A stretch of DNA of 64,000 nucleotides from Bacillus sp. CGMCC 1.16541 (GCF_003184905.1 NZ_KZ821207.1:8894-72893), one strand, 5' to 3'; positions 7,914 through 17,015 are shown, counted from the stretch's first letter. Notes: generated by a model from the letters alone, not told the origin. Numbers and translations are program-made.

Positions 7914-10043
7914 ATGATTGATCGATATATAAATAAAGAGTCTTACGATATCTTTTTCTCTTTTTTACCCCTAGTCGTAAGCTTACTTGTACTTGGCTTA
8001 GCCCTTTTTTTAATGTATCAATCGAGAAACTTTCGCAGACAGCGTCTGTTTAAGGAAGCTATTTTCACATCGTTAATGGATCCGATTATTGTTGTGAATC
8101 GCGAGGGAATGGTGGTGGACATGAACACCGAGGGAGAGAAATGGTTTTCAAGCCAGGTGATAAATCAACCGATCTCAACCATTCTTCCTGATGTAGAAGA
8201 CCTTCATGCATTAGCTGGGAATCGGATTGAACATACACTTACCCTCCAAGGTGGAGCGGTAAAATGGATTGAATTGACGGTACTCGTCGTTGAAACAAAT
8301 TATCTCGTTTCGATGCGTGATATTACACCGCAAAAAGAATTCAGTACGGACCTTCAAGAAGTAAACAATCGCTATCAACAGCTTTTCGATGCCTCACCAC
8401 TCCCGATTGTCGTGCACCGCTTAGGAAAAATTGTTTCTGTGAATCAAGAAACGTTGCGCATTGTAGGCACGACTACAAAAGATGAAGCTATCGGGCGAGA
8501 CGTAACTGAATTTTTTCGAAAAGAAGAACGTCCATTTATTCAACAACTAATTGATGAGTTGACTAACGGAGAGCTCACACGTGGGGATATCGTTCGGGAG
8601 ATTACGATTTTAAACGATGAAGAAAAGCAACTTGTGTTAGAAACAAAGTCCAATGTGATTTACATAAAAGGTGTGACATACATACAAACGATTTTACGAG
8701 ATGTAACCGATGAGCGAAAAGCGTATGAAGCAAGGTTACATACAACATATGAAGACCGGTTAACAGGGCTTCCGAATGCCGCTTTTTTTCATACAATTGC
8801 AAAAAATCGAATGGAACGAGCGAAGAGAGAAGACATGTCATTAGGGGTAATGGTCATTGATTTAGACCGTTTTCGCTTTTTTAATGACACGTACGGTCGT
8901 GAATTTGGCGACCTTATTATTAAAAAAATTGTCAAGCGTATTCAACAAGAAATTTCTTCACATGATCTTCTTGCAAGTTTTGGCACCGATGGCTTTTTAG
9001 TGATGGTTCAAAACGGAGAGAAAGAAGCGGTTCGTACACTTGGAAAACAAATTTTAACTCGTATTCAACAGCCGTTTCACCTTGATCAAGTGGAAGTGTT
9101 TTTAAGTGCAAGCATCGGTGTGAGTGTGTACCCGCAAAACAGTGTGAACTTAGACACGCTCATTCGTCAAGCGGAAATGGCGATGTATCATACGAAGAGA
9201 ATGGGCCGAAACAATTTAACGCTTTATGAACCGTCCATTCAACAAGCAGATACGAGAAAGATGATGATTGAAGATCATTTGCATCGTGCAATTGCGAATG
9301 AAGAGTTTGAACTTCACTATCAGCCGAAAATTTACGTAAACACGGGTGAAATTGCAGCTGTAGAAGCACTTATTCGCTGGAATCACCCTGTGCTTGGTCA
9401 AGTGTCACCTGCAGAGTTTATTCCTATTGCTGAAGAAACAGGACTCATTGTGCCGATTAGTGAATGGGTTCTGCAAACGGCTTGTCGACAAAACAAACAA
9501 TGGCAAGACCAAGGGATGCCATGGATGCGTGTGGCGGTGAACATATCAAGTGTCGAGTTTGGTGAAGAAGATTTTGTAAAAAAAGTCGTGGATATTCTTG
9601 ATGAAACAAAGCTTGATCCATGCTATTTAGAATTAGAAATTACTGAAAGTGTGGCGATTAAAAACATTGGGATTGTCATTGAGAAGTTGCGTAAGTTAAA
9701 GCAAGTCGGTGTGTACATCTCAATCGATGACTTTGGATCGGGTTATTCGTCGCTTAGTTACATTAAAAAGTTGCCCATTAATGCGTTAAAAGTGGATCGT
9801 TCGTTTATTCAAGACTTACGAATGGATGAAACAGAAGCAACGATTGTGAAAGCCATTATTACGATTGCAAAGAGTTTAAAATTAGATGTTGTGGCAGAAG
9901 GGGTCGAACAAGAAGAACAAGTACATATTCTAAAAAAAGAACAGTGTGACGAAATTCAAGGCTATTATTTTAGTAAACCACTTCGCGTTGAAGAGTTTGA
10001 GCAAGCGTATCAAGTAACCAAACAAGATGTGATAAACGGTTAA
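7914..10043 (+). CDS. PAS-PAS-GGDEF-EAL cyclic-di-GMP phosphodiesterase candidate
   Basis: This 709-residue protein has one membrane segment (about residues 10-32), two PAS domains (about 50-140 and 155-265), a GGDEF domain (about 285-440) and an EAL domain (about 455-700). The GGDEF motif reads GTDGF at about residue 357, so diguanylate cyclase activity is unlikely. The EAL domain keeps EALIRW, the EITES glutamate and DDFGSGYSSLSYIKKLPINALK with the following DRSFI, as in active phosphodiesterases. The likely role is degradation of c-di-GMP in response to a PAS-sensed signal, perhaps with the degenerate GGDEF sensing GTP. ATG 7914 has GGAAGGAAG upstream; the longer TTG frame overlaps it. Confidence 0.9.
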   Translation: MIDRYINKESYDIFFSFLPLVVSLLVLGLALFLMYQSRNFRRQRLFKEAIFTSLMDPIIVVNREGMVVDMNTEGEKWFSSQVINQPISTILPDVEDLHALAGNRIEHTLTLQGGAVKWIELTVLVVETNYLVSMRDITPQKEFSTDLQEVNNRYQQLFDASPLPIVVHRLGKIVSVNQETLRIVGTTTKDEAIGRDVTEFFRKEERPFIQQLIDELTNGELTRGDIVREITILNDEEKQLVLETKSNVIYIKGVTYIQTILRDVTDERKAYEARLHTTYEDRLTGLPNAAFFHTIAKNRMERAKREDMSLGVMVIDLDRFRFFNDTYGREFGDLIIKKIVKRIQQEISSHDLLASFGTDGFLVMVQNGEKEAVRTLGKQILTRIQQPFHLDQVEVFLSASIGVSVYPQNSVNLDTLIRQAEMAMYHTKRMGRNNLTLYEPSIQQADTRKMMIEDHLHRAIANEEFELHYQPKIYVNTGEIAAVEALIRWNHPVLGQVSPAEFIPIAEETGLIVPISEWVLQTACRQNKQWQDQGMPWMRVAVNISSVEFGEEDFVKKVVDILDETKLDPCYLELEITESVAIKNIGIVIEKLRKLKQVGVYISIDDFGSGYSSLSYIKKLPINALKVDRSFIQDLRMDETEATIVKAIITIAKSLKLDVVAEGVEQEEQVHILKKEQCDEIQGYYFSKPLRVEEFEQAYQVTKQDVING

Positions 10044-10168
10044 TGTTCATATTCCTTTGTCGATATCGAGCCTCAGAGCGTATTCATGCATGAGACGGTG
10101 CATAGAATGTGGTATGCTACATTTAGAAGAAGTCAGACGACTGAACAAATAGATAAGAGGTGGAGAAG

Positions 10169-10999
10169 GTGAACAAACCGACTCTTTCGATTGTCATTCC
10201 AACGTACAATCGAATGTATGCATTAGCAGAATTGCTAGAGTCATTAAGCCGTCAAACGTATCAAGATTTTGAAATCATCATTGTAAACGACGGAGGCGAG
10301 TCTGTGGATTGCTTGAAAGAAGCGTACCCAGACCTGCCCCTTCACATCGTGTCTCTAACAGAAAATGTGGGTCATGTTGAAGTACGAAACATCGGCGTAC
10401 GCCTTGCCCTTGGAGATTATATCATGCTCATTGATGACGATGATTTGTTGCTTCCGTTTCATATTGAGCGCATGATGCATGAAATTCAAGATGTGGATTT
10501 TGTGTTCTCAGATGTGGAAATGTTCGATTACCGCGTAGAGGGTGTGACGCGTGTTCCGACGAAGCGAACGTTATTTGCATACGAATATAGCCGAGAGGGG
10601 ATGCGTACGTTTTCCACATACGTGCCATCAGGAAGCATGTATCGCCGTTTTATTCATGATGAAATTGGCGAGTTTGACGCAAAGGTTCATAACTACTGGG
10701 ATTGGGATTTCTTTTTACGCGTTGACGCGCGTTTTCGTGTAAAACGTGTCCCGGTAGCCAGTGTGCTGTATGCTTTTTCATCAGAAGGCGACAATCAATC
10801 AGCAGTTCAAAATGAAGCACGTCAGCGTTATTTACAAACACTGTGCGACAAGCACGGATTAGGATATTTACCGATTAAAAACTTTTGGTTGTTACTCGAA
10901 GAGCCAGCCATTAAACAGCGAGAAGCGAAAAGTGACGTGCGGTGGGACGGACAACCGATTGCATCTGTCCTTTCATATCAAACAGGAGACATCACGTGA
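10169..10999 (+). CDS. family 2 glycosyltransferase
   Basis: This 276-residue protein opens with LSIVIPTYNR, has the nucleotide-binding IIVNDGG segment, NVGHVEVRNIGVRLALGDYI and the metal-binding DDDDLLLP (DxD) motif. These are hallmarks of GT-A fold, GT2-type inverting transferases. It is soluble, with no membrane helices. The acceptor is unknown; a surface polysaccharide or glycoprotein is typical. GTG 10169 is preferred over GTG 10160, since AGAGG sits 8 bases before it. It is a single-gene unit closed by a palindromic hairpin at its stop codon. Confidence 0.85.
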   Translation: MNKPTLSIVIPTYNRMYALAELLESLSRQTYQDFEIIIVNDGGESVDCLKEAYPDLPLHIVSLTENVGHVEVRNIGVRLALGDYIMLIDDDDLLLPFHIERMMHEIQDVDFVFSDVEMFDYRVEGVTRVPTKRTLFAYEYSREGMRTFSTYVPSGSMYRRFIHDEIGEFDAKVHNYWDWDFFLRVDARFRVKRVPVASVLYAFSSEGDNQSAVQNEARQRYLQTLCDKHGLGYLPIKNFWLLLEEPAIKQREAKSDVRWDGQPIASVLSYQTGDIT

Positions 11000-11011
11000 T
11001 GTCTCCTGTTT
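10980..11011 (+). terminator. palindromic hairpin after the glycosyltransferase gene
   Basis: A perfect 16-bp inverted repeat (AAACAGGAGACATCAC and its complement) spans the stop codon. Only three T residues follow, so termination may be weak. Confidence 0.6.
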
Positions 11012-11069
11012 GATGTCGAAAAAAGCAATTAGGATTGAAATTAAGTATGTTAAAATAAGGATGGTGTTG

Positions 11070-11618
11070 TTATTTCACCAGCTTTAACTCGTTAATAGGC
11101 CAGTACGTCACATGGACTTCACCGACAATGGCGTCGGTAGGGGTTAAACCGAAGTGACGGCCATCTCGGCTCACAAGTCGGTTGTCACCTAACACGAGCA
11201 CATGGTCTTTCGGAATTTTGTTCGATAGTGACACGTCTTCAATGGAGAAATCTTCGGTGAGTTGATCTTGTTTTAGTAAGTTGTTGCGATATTCGCGTAG
11301 GTGCGGTTCGTCTTTTGGTTTGCCATTAATGTAAAGAACATCATCTTTGTATTCAATTTCCTCACCAGGTAAGCCAATCACACGTTTGACAAGATAGTCA
11401 TCGCTAAACGGTGCTTTAATGACAACGAGGTCAAAGCGATCAGGCTTACTTAACTTTCCGATAATGATTTTGTTTCCTTCATGAAGAGTTGGCATCATCG
11501 ATTCACCTTTTACCGTATAAGGTTGAAAGAAAAAATGTTGCAGAATAAAAGAAAAGAAAAGTGTAATGACGAGTACTTTTACGTACAGCCAAATTTCAGT
11601 TTTGATGGATGGATCCAT
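11070..11618 (-). CDS. lepB: type I signal peptidase
   Basis: This 182-residue protein has an N-terminal membrane anchor (about residues 10-31), the nucleophile Ser40 in GESMMPTL, the general base Lys78 in YLVKRVIGLPG, and the GDNRLVSRDGRHFG box. It cleaves signal peptides from exported preproteins on the outer face of the membrane. Size and the single anchor match the Bacillus SipS/T/U/V type. The ATG has AAGAAGGAG upstream. One oddity is a Leu-Val where most family members have GDNRxxSxDSR, a mild variation. Which B. subtilis paralogue it matches cannot be decided here. Confidence 0.95.
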   Translation of the reverse strand: MDPSIKTEIWLYVKVLVITLFFSFILQHFFFQPYTVKGESMMPTLHEGNKIIIGKLSKPDRFDLVVIKAPFSDDYLVKRVIGLPGEEIEYKDDVLYINGKPKDEPHLREYRNNLLKQDQLTEDFSIEDVSLSNKIPKDHVLVLGDNRLVSRDGRHFGLTPTDAIVGEVHVTYWPINELKLVK

Positions 11619-11771
11619 GTAGAGTCACTCCTTCTTGCCGTGAGGTCTCGTTTCATTGATTTTCAATATACTAGAAAAATAAGTTCATAATCGAATCTAT
11701 TTTAACACTACTTCATCAAGTTGACACGAATTTGTTCAGAGGTTCGTTTTTTATAATAGGGGGTATTTTAC

Positions 11772-12761
11772 ATGAAAGATGTTATAGGTAAGCAACGATT
11801 ACTAAAAATTAGAGAGATTTTAGCAACACAAACAGACGAGCAACATGAGTTGTCGATAAAAGACATCAAAGAAAAATTAAAACATCATTTTGGTTCTGAT
11901 TATGAAGTCGATGCAAGAGCGATTAAACGAGACATTCAAGCGTTAATTGAATCAGACTTTGATGTGATTGAAAATAAAGGGAAGTACGGCGAGAATTTTT
12001 ATAGTTATCAAGATCGTCTCTTTGAATTATATGAACTCCGTCTTCTCGTTGATGCGGTTTTATCTGCAAAATTTATTACACAAAAAGAATCCGAGCAGCT
12101 CATTGAAAAAATTAAACGACTGACAAGTCAAACGCAAGCCAAATCATTGCCTAGTCCTGTTTATTTTGACAAGGCGGTGAAAAGTCAGCACCAAGCGATT
12201 AAAATTGACATCGACCGCATCCATACAGCCATTTCAATGAAAAAAGGGATTGGGTTTCAATATGGTAGATACAATGTTGAAAAGGAGTTTCAGCTCAGTC
12301 GAGACGGAGACGAATACATTGTGATGCCTTATGCGCTCATTTGGCATAATGATTTTTACTACTTAATTGGCGAGTTTAAAGCAGAAAACCAATTTCGTCA
12401 TTATCGGGTTGACCGGATGAGACATGTACGCGTGTTAGAGGAATCCTTTAAAAAGAAAGACATTCGATTGTCTGAATATGTAAATCATTCGTTTCAAATG
12501 TTTGCAGGAGAAGAAGAGTGGTTGAAAGTTCATTTTCATTACAATCTATTAAACGTTGTCATTGATCGATTTGGCATTGAAGCTGATATTCGAAAAGTGG
12601 ACGATACGTACTTCGAACTTCGTACAAAAGCAAAGATGAGCAAAGGGCTTATTGGTTGGTTGTTAACATGGGGAAGTGAAGCGAAAGTTATTTCACCTGC
12701 TCACGTCGTGGAAGAAATAAAAACGGAAATTCGACGTATGCAAAACGTGTACGAGCTGTGA
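11772..12761 (+). CDS. WYL-domain transcriptional regulator
   Basis: This 329-residue protein has an N-terminal winged HTH (about residues 1-70, with DARAIKRDIQALIESDFDV). A middle WYL domain follows (about 145-225), whose core reads PYALIWHNDFYYLIGE and ends with the FRHYRVDRM strand. A C-terminal WCX-like domain (about 240-320) closes it. WYL regulators sense nucleotides or single-stranded nucleic acid and control metabolism or DNA-damage and defence genes. No defence genes lie nearby. It is transcribed alone and divergent from the signal peptidase gene. Confidence 0.85.
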   Translation: MKDVIGKQRLLKIREILATQTDEQHELSIKDIKEKLKHHFGSDYEVDARAIKRDIQALIESDFDVIENKGKYGENFYSYQDRLFELYELRLLVDAVLSAKFITQKESEQLIEKIKRLTSQTQAKSLPSPVYFDKAVKSQHQAIKIDIDRIHTAISMKKGIGFQYGRYNVEKEFQLSRDGDEYIVMPYALIWHNDFYYLIGEFKAENQFRHYRVDRMRHVRVLEESFKKKDIRLSEYVNHSFQMFAGEEEWLKVHFHYNLLNVVIDRFGIEADIRKVDDTYFELRTKAKMSKGLIGWLLTWGSEAKVISPAHVVEEIKTEIRRMQNVYEL

Positions 12762-12768
12762 ACTAGTA

Positions 12769-12804
12769 AAAGCCTTGCCAACCATCGTCGGCAAGGCTTT
12801 TTTT
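12769..12804. terminator. bidirectional terminator between WYL regulator and lapA-like gene
   Basis: Stem AAAAGCCTTGCC / GGCAAGGCTTTTTTT with a 9-base loop. It overlaps the end of the convergent LapA-like gene. Confidence 0.85.
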
Positions 12805-13117
12805 ATTTATTTTGCGCCACTTCTTTTTCTTCTTCATCAAGAGGTACGATAGGTTCATCTGTTTCTAGTTCAGGCGTTTCACTCAGTTTCTTTTTTAATT
12901 GTTTAATTTGGCTGTTTAGCTGAATAATTTTCACAAAGCTTAACAATGCCGCTGCGATTCCACCAAAAATAGCAGAGCCTAAAATGACTAAAATAAGAGG
13001 CCACTCTTGTGAACCGAATAAGTAGTTGAACTGAACGGGCTCATTATTCGTAACTGCTAAAATGGCAATGATAAGTGCAAACACAAGCCCGAGTAAAAAA
13101 TAACGTTGTCCTTTCAT
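12803..13117 (-). CDS. LapA-domain (DUF1049) membrane protein
   Basis: This 104-residue protein has two membrane helices (about residues 5-23 and 41-66) joined by the NNEPVQFNYLFG segment. A coiled-coil (IIQLNSQIKQLKKKL) and an acidic tail follow. This is the LapA/YrvD layout. In proteobacteria LapA helps lipopolysaccharide assembly; in Bacillus the role is unknown. ATG 13117 is chosen because AAAGGAC would abut the alternative GTG at 13126. Confidence 0.8.
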   Translation of the reverse strand: MKGQRYFLLGLVFALIIAILAVTNNEPVQFNYLFGSQEWPLILVILGSAIFGGIAAALLSFVKIIQLNSQIKQLKKKLSETPELETDEPIVPLDEEEKEVAQNK

Positions 13118-13269
13118 AGAGAACACGTCCTTTCTGTTGATCTCGCGTAAATGCGTAAATGAAAAATACTTCTTTTGTTTACCCTATATTGATAAAGAAT
13201 AAACATTTTTTCATAGTATACGCACAGAGAGGTTGTTTGTCTACTTTAAAGCGGGTGGAACTCTTTAGC

Positions 13270-13330
13270 AAAAAAGCACAGCCTCCTACATTCTGTTCAT
13301 GGTGAACGGAGTGTAGGAGGCTGTGCTTTT
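13270..13330 (-). terminator. terminator of the YgjP-like gene
   Basis: A long stem, AAAAAGCACAGCCTCCTACA / TGTAGGAGGCTGTGCTTTT, has further inner pairing. The A run at its left gives a minus-strand U run directly after the gene ending at 13343. Confidence 0.85.
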
Positions 13331-13342
13331 CATCTAGATTCA

Positions 13343-14095
13343 TTAAAAGGCAGTTAGTGTGTTGTCTTGAAGCCATTGTTTGCGCTCTGTTGCGTCTTCG
13401 TATAGCGCATCTGCATCTGTAACGTGTGATGCGATGACATATTCGATTGTCGTAAGTGGAGCCATTAGTAAGCGCCAGTTTAACACAATTTCACCATTTT
13501 CCTCTTTTGAAGGGGTATTTTGTAGTTCAGCCCATTCAATCGTACTTGGTGCGTTTTCAACGTGTTTACGTACTTCTTTTAACGCTTCGTTGAACTTGTC
13601 TTTTGCACGGCCTTGGTACCAGTCTGTTAAAAGCGCTTGAATTTGATTGTTTGCTTCTTCCTTGCTTAGTCCGTTTGGAAGTGTCACGATAAATTTCGCT
13701 CGGAACGTCATGTCAGCTCGTTCTACATCGTCACGTACGATGTTTAGACGGTATAGTCGCCCTAAGTAAGAGAATTTATCATCGTTTTCAAATGAAGGCG
13801 CATTTGTTGGTGCAGGTGTTTCTGCACGGTTTTCTTCGTTTGCTGTTTCATTTGCTACGACTTGTTTTTTGTCTTCGTCTTCGTTTGACGGAACGTCGTT
13901 TGTTCCATGAAGTTGTGTTAAAATCCAGTTCGCTTTATGTGCAAGGACGAAACGAACGTTGTTTGGGTTCAATCCACGAGGGATGACAACTGTTACCCCT
14001 TCTTTGTCGCAAACTTGAACAGTGATGTCTGTTTTATTAGGAACGACTTCTACTTTGTAGTCAATTGTTTGGTTACCAACTTGATAAGTATACAT
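13343..14095 (-). CDS. YgjP-like (DUF45/WLM) protein lacking the HExxH zinc motif
   Basis: This 250-residue protein follows the YgjP metallopeptidase-like family. It has an N-terminal GNQTIDYKVEVVPNKTDITVQV domain and the KANWILTQL helix. A low-complexity acidic insert spans about residues 70-100. LGRLYRLNIVRD and the C-terminal LNWRLLMAPLTTIEYVIASHV come next. In the family that last region continues as IDYVVxHELCHL...N(H/D)SxxFW, giving HExxH. Here it reads IEYVIASHVTDADALYEDATERKQWLQDN, so the zinc ligands are missing and the segment is shortened. The usual RWGSC motif is also altered. It is probably not a working zinc peptidase. The start has AAAGGAG. Confidence 0.6.
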   Translation of the reverse strand: MYTYQVGNQTIDYKVEVVPNKTDITVQVCDKEGVTVVIPRGLNPNNVRFVLAHKANWILTQLHGTNDVPSNEDEDKKQVVANETANEENRAETPAPTNAPSFENDDKFSYLGRLYRLNIVRDDVERADMTFRAKFIVTLPNGLSKEEANNQIQALLTDWYQGRAKDKFNEALKEVRKHVENAPSTIEWAELQNTPSKEENGEIVLNWRLLMAPLTTIEYVIASHVTDADALYEDATERKQWLQDNTLTAF

Positions 14096-14217
14096 AGTTT
14101 TACGTACTCCTTTCTACAAAACTTCATTTTAAGTTGTAATAGGGAGTTTGGTCAAATAAAATACTATTCTGACTATTTTCGTGGACTAAAACACCGCTTG
14201 TTCTTTGAATGAAGAGG

Positions 14218-14347
14218 GTTGATTTACACTCCAGGATGCTCGCTTTCCGTGGGGCGTGCGCTGAGCTTCCTCGTCGCATAAGCTCCTGCGGGATCTCACC
14301 TGACCCGCTGCTCCCACTGGAGTCTCGCCCCTTCCGTTTCAATCAAC
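14218..14347. repeat. 130-bp intergenic repeat, copy A1
   Basis: The element is bounded by GTTGATT and AATCAAC inverted ends. It holds internal hairpins (GAGCTT...AAGCTC; GCGGG...CCCGC; CTCCAG...CTGGAG). It is GC-richer than its surroundings and non-coding; apparent small ORFs across it are by-products. It begins a 208-bp unit repeated immediately as A2. Confidence 0.9.
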
Positions 14348-14425
14348 GGTTTACGGAACCTTTTTTGAAATGTTCATTCATAACGAATATACCTGTTCAA
14401 AAGAAGATTCTCCCTGAACAAGAGG

Positions 14426-14555
14426 GTTGATTTACACTCCAGGATGCTCGCTTTCCGTGGGGCGTGCGCTGAGCTTCCTCGTCGCATAAGCTCCTGCGGG
14501 ATCTCATCTGACCCGCTGCTCCCACTGGAGTCTCGCCCCTTCCGTTTCAATCAAC
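14426..14555. repeat. 130-bp intergenic repeat, copy A2
   Basis: This copy is almost identical to A1 and lies exactly 208 bp further on. The flanking downstream segment (ACGGAACCTTTTTTGAAATG and the following about 40 bp) is also duplicated. So the tandem unit is larger than the 130-bp core. The rest of the 14096-14759 gap holds only this repeat pair and the chemoreceptor promoter. Confidence 0.9.
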
Positions 14556-14696
14556 GGTTTACGGAACCTTTTTTGAAATGCTTATCCATAACCAATATAC
14601 CTGTTCAAAAGAAGATTGTTCTCATTACATTCTCTCTTTTTTAATAAGGATGGTGATTTAATTGTGTAATTATCGAACTATTTTTACAATTATATC

Positions 14697-14723
14697 TTCA
14701 CACTGTCCTCTTTTAGCCGATAA
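14697..14723 (+). promoter_or_regulatory. candidate sigma-D promoter for the chemoreceptor gene
   Basis: GCCGATAA at 14716-14723 matches the sigma-D -10 (GCCGATAT) at 7 of 8 positions. TTCA lies 15 bases upstream, where TAAA is expected. The position 37 bp before a chemotaxis gene supports it; the -35 is weak. Confidence 0.55.
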
Positions 14724-14759
14724 GTATAGAAAGAGAGATGATAAAGTGGGGGAAGTAGG

Positions 14760-16520
14760 ATGGGGAAGGCTTTTTTTAAAAGTTTGCGCTTTAAAGTGCT
14801 ATTGTTGATTGTGACGATTATGGTGGCGACCGCTGCTACGTTAGGGTTTGTCAGTTTTCAAATTGCCAAGAAACAACTGGTTGAGGCAGGGAAGTTGAAC
14901 TTGCAAAACAATGTAGAAGGAGCACTAGCGGTATTACATCAATTGCATGAGCAAGAGAATGTAAAGATTTTGCGTAGTGGAACAGCAAAAGAACAAGCAG
15001 CAACCTTACTGGCAGGACCAAAAATCAATGACAACAAACGCGACTTTTCGAAGTCAGGCTTTTTATATAAAGACAATGGCTATCTATTTGCGTACACACC
15101 AGACAATGTTGCAACTGTTCATCCGATGGGACTTGAAGGGGAGAACGTGTCAGGGATGAAAGATGCGAACGGAGAAGCGATCATTGATAACTTATGGAAA
15201 GTAGCCAAACAAGCAAACGCGAGTGACCGTTTTTATGAATACCCATGGCAAAATGCTGGTGAAGAAGAAGTGCGTCAGAAAATTGCCTACGTGACGTATT
15301 TTGAACCATGGGACTGGATGATTGGGATTGGTGCTTATGAAGATGAGTTTTATAATCAATTAAATGCATTAAAATGGACGATCTTCATCTTTTCGCTTGG
15401 TGCAACAATTGTGGCGAGTGCCATTTTATATCTCATCACAAGACGTTACGTTGTTGGAATTGAACGTTTAACTCAATCAACAAAGAAATTATCAGAAGGG
15501 GATTTACAAGTCACGGTTCCAGCTTTTCGTACAAATGATGAGTTCGGCATGTTGTCAACGTCGTTTCAACTGATGGTCAACAACATAAAAGAGCTCATTA
15601 CAAAAGCGAATGATACAAGTCAACTTGTCGCTGCTTCCTCTGAAGAATTAACGGCAAGCGCAGAAGAAACAAGAAAAGCAACAAATGAAGTGACGGTGTC
15701 CATTCAAGAAGTAGCAGCTGGAGCAGAAAGTCAGCTTTTAAGTGTTGAGCAAACGAACGAAACGATTCGGGAAATGGACAAACTGATCCAAGGTGTCTCT
15801 TCTCGCTCAAAAGAAGTGGAACAATCAACGAACGAAACCGCAAGAGAAGCAGAAGTCGGCAATGAAACGTTAAACAAAGTGACGACTCAAATGACAAAGA
15901 TTACTGAAACGGTGAGTGAATCAACAGAAGTGGTGAAAACACTTGAAAATCGCTCAACGGAAATTGGTAACATTATTGAAGTGATTACACGTATTTCTGA
16001 TCAAACGAATTTACTGGCGTTAAATGCAGCCATTGAAGCAGCAAGAGCAGGAGAACATGGACGAGGCTTTGCGGTTGTAGCAGGAGAGGTTCGTAAATTG
16101 GCGGAAGAGTCAAAGCGATCCGCTGATCAAATCTCGACGCTTATTCAAGAAATACAACTAGAAACACGAGCAGCGTATCATGTCATGCAAGAAAGCAATG
16201 AAAACGTCGCCGCTGGCATGGATGTGGTATCGGAAGCAAGTCGTAACTTCTCAAAAATCATTCAAGCTATTTTTGCTATCCGAGGAGATGTACAACAAAT
16301 TACGGAAGCGACCGAACAAATTGAAACGTACTCAACGCGTATAACAGAAGCAATGCACACGCTCTCTGAAGCAGCGAGAATGTCAGCAGCAAGCTCTGAA
16401 AACGTCGCTTCCGCATCACAAGAAGAATTAGCGGCAATGGAAGAAGTCACATCAGCTGCTCATGCATTAAGCAACATGGCACAAGATCTACAAGATTTAC
16501 TCGTTAAATTTAAAGTGTAA
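14760..16520 (+). CDS. methyl-accepting chemotaxis protein with a Cache sensor
   Basis: This 586-residue protein has a first membrane helix (about 11-32) and an extracellular single-Cache domain (about 35-195). The Cache part contains [27 protein letters not shown] and [19 protein letters not shown] second helix (about 200-220), a HAMP domain (about 221-275) and a signalling domain follow. The signalling tip ([20 protein letters not shown], then [20 protein letters not shown]) lies at about 408-455. Such receptors sense small organic ligands and control CheA. The ATG follows GGGGGAAG. The upstream sigma-D-like promoter agrees with flagellar and chemotaxis control. The ligand is unknown; organic acids are common for this Cache class. 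Confidence 0.95.
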   Translation: MGKAFFKSLRFKVLLLIVTIMVATAATLGFVSFQIAKKQLVEAGKLNLQNNVEGALAVLHQLHEQENVKILRSGTAKEQAATLLAGPKINDNKRDFSKSGFLYKDNGYLFAYTPDNVATVHPMGLEGENVSGMKDANGEAIIDNLWKVAKQANASDRFYEYPWQNAGEEEVRQKIAYVTYFEPWDWMIGIGAYEDEFYNQLNALKWTIFIFSLGATIVASAILYLITRRYVVGIERLTQSTKKLSEGDLQVTVPAFRTNDEFGMLSTSFQLMVNNIKELITKANDTSQLVAASSEELTASAEETRKATNEVTVSIQEVAAGAESQLLSVEQTNETIREMDKLIQGVSSRSKEVEQSTNETAREAEVGNETLNKVTTQMTKITETVSESTEVVKTLENRSTEIGNIIEVITRISDQTNLLALNAAIEAARAGEHGRGFAVVAGEVRKLAEESKRSADQISTLIQEIQLETRAAYHVMQESNENVAAGMDVVSEASRNFSKIIQAIFAIRGDVQQITEATEQIETYSTRITEAMHTLSEAARMSAASSENVASASQEELAAMEEVTSAAHALSNMAQDLQDLLVKFKV

Positions 16521-16589
16521 TGGAAAAATTCAGACTTTTTATTTACATTTAAACAGATGTTTGATATAGTTAAAAAATCATTTATAACA

Positions 16590-16693
16590 AGTTATCACGA
16601 GTGGACGAGAGAACTGGCTCCTAGACTCCACAGCAACCTACGTACGTAAGGTGCTCCTACCAGCAAAGCACGCACATGCTTTGGGTGATAAAA
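16590..16693 (+). promoter_or_regulatory. SAM-I (S-box) riboswitch aptamer
   Basis: Closing helix P1 is TTATCAC (16592-16598) with GTGATAA (16685-16691). Between them come the S-box signatures in order: CGAG, GAACTGGC, CTCCA/GCAACC, AAGGTGCT and CCTACCAGCA. A hairpin-forming CAAAGCA/TGCTTTG arm follows. The order and spacing match the S-adenosylmethionine aptamer of methionine genes, with small departures (TGGACGAGA instead of GGTGGAGGGA). A strong terminator follows directly. High SAM should cause premature termination. Confidence 0.85.
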
Positions 16694-16699
16694 ACGGCG

Positions 16700-16739
16700 A
16701 AAACGCTCATTTTGCATCCGAAGCAAAATGAGCGTTTTT
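16700..16739 (+). terminator. expression-platform terminator of the SAM riboswitch
   Basis: Stem AAAACGCTCATTTTGC / GCAAAATGAGCGTTTTT with a 7-base loop and T run. It sits between the aptamer and the ribosome site of the small gene at 16767. Confidence 0.9.
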
Positions 16740-16766
16740 ATGTTTAACAGACGAGGAGGAAATGAC

Positions 16767-17015
16767 ATGAGTTATGAAACAATCACCAAGCCATTAACAG
16801 TAGAAGAGTTAGGGAAAGAGCTACAGAACGAAGGGTTGGTAGAAGGACATGTAACTTGTACAGAGTATGCAACCTTTTATGAGCTTTTAGTGGAGCGTGA
16901 GGGAGAAGCATACGCAGTCGGTCTTAGTCACGATACATTTGCTTCGTTAAAAGAAAAAGGAGCGCGAGCGATCAAAGACGTTCTTCTTCAAAAGTTGCAA
17001 GCGGTCGGATTTTAA
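16767..17015 (+). CDS. small unknown protein under SAM-riboswitch control
   Basis: This 82-residue soluble protein was not recognised. It has ATG 16767 after GAGGAGG, and an in-frame ATG upstream at 16728 that lies within the terminator and is unlikely. The sequence suggests an alpha/beta fold: a helix around TVEELGKELQNEGL, strands VTCTEYATFYELLVE and AYAVGLS, and a C-terminal helix ARAIKDVLLQKLQAVGF. There is one Cys, no membrane segment and no known metal motif. The leader predicts expression when SAM or methionine is low, so a role in sulfur or methionine metabolism is inferred from context only. Confidence 0.75.
   Translation: MSYETITKPLTVEELGKELQNEGLVEGHVTCTEYATFYELLVEREGEAYAVGLSHDTFASLKEKGARAIKDVLLQKLQAVGF

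Noticed and set aside
11722-11758. TTGACA...TATAAT as the WYL regulator promoter
   Set aside because: Spacing is 25 bp, too long for a sigma-A promoter.
14124-14644. Short ORFs of 66-73 codons on both strands across the repeats, with similar products (MLAFRGACAELPRR...)
   Set aside because: They translate the structured 130-bp repeat in chance frames, lack ribosome sites, and recur wherever the element does.
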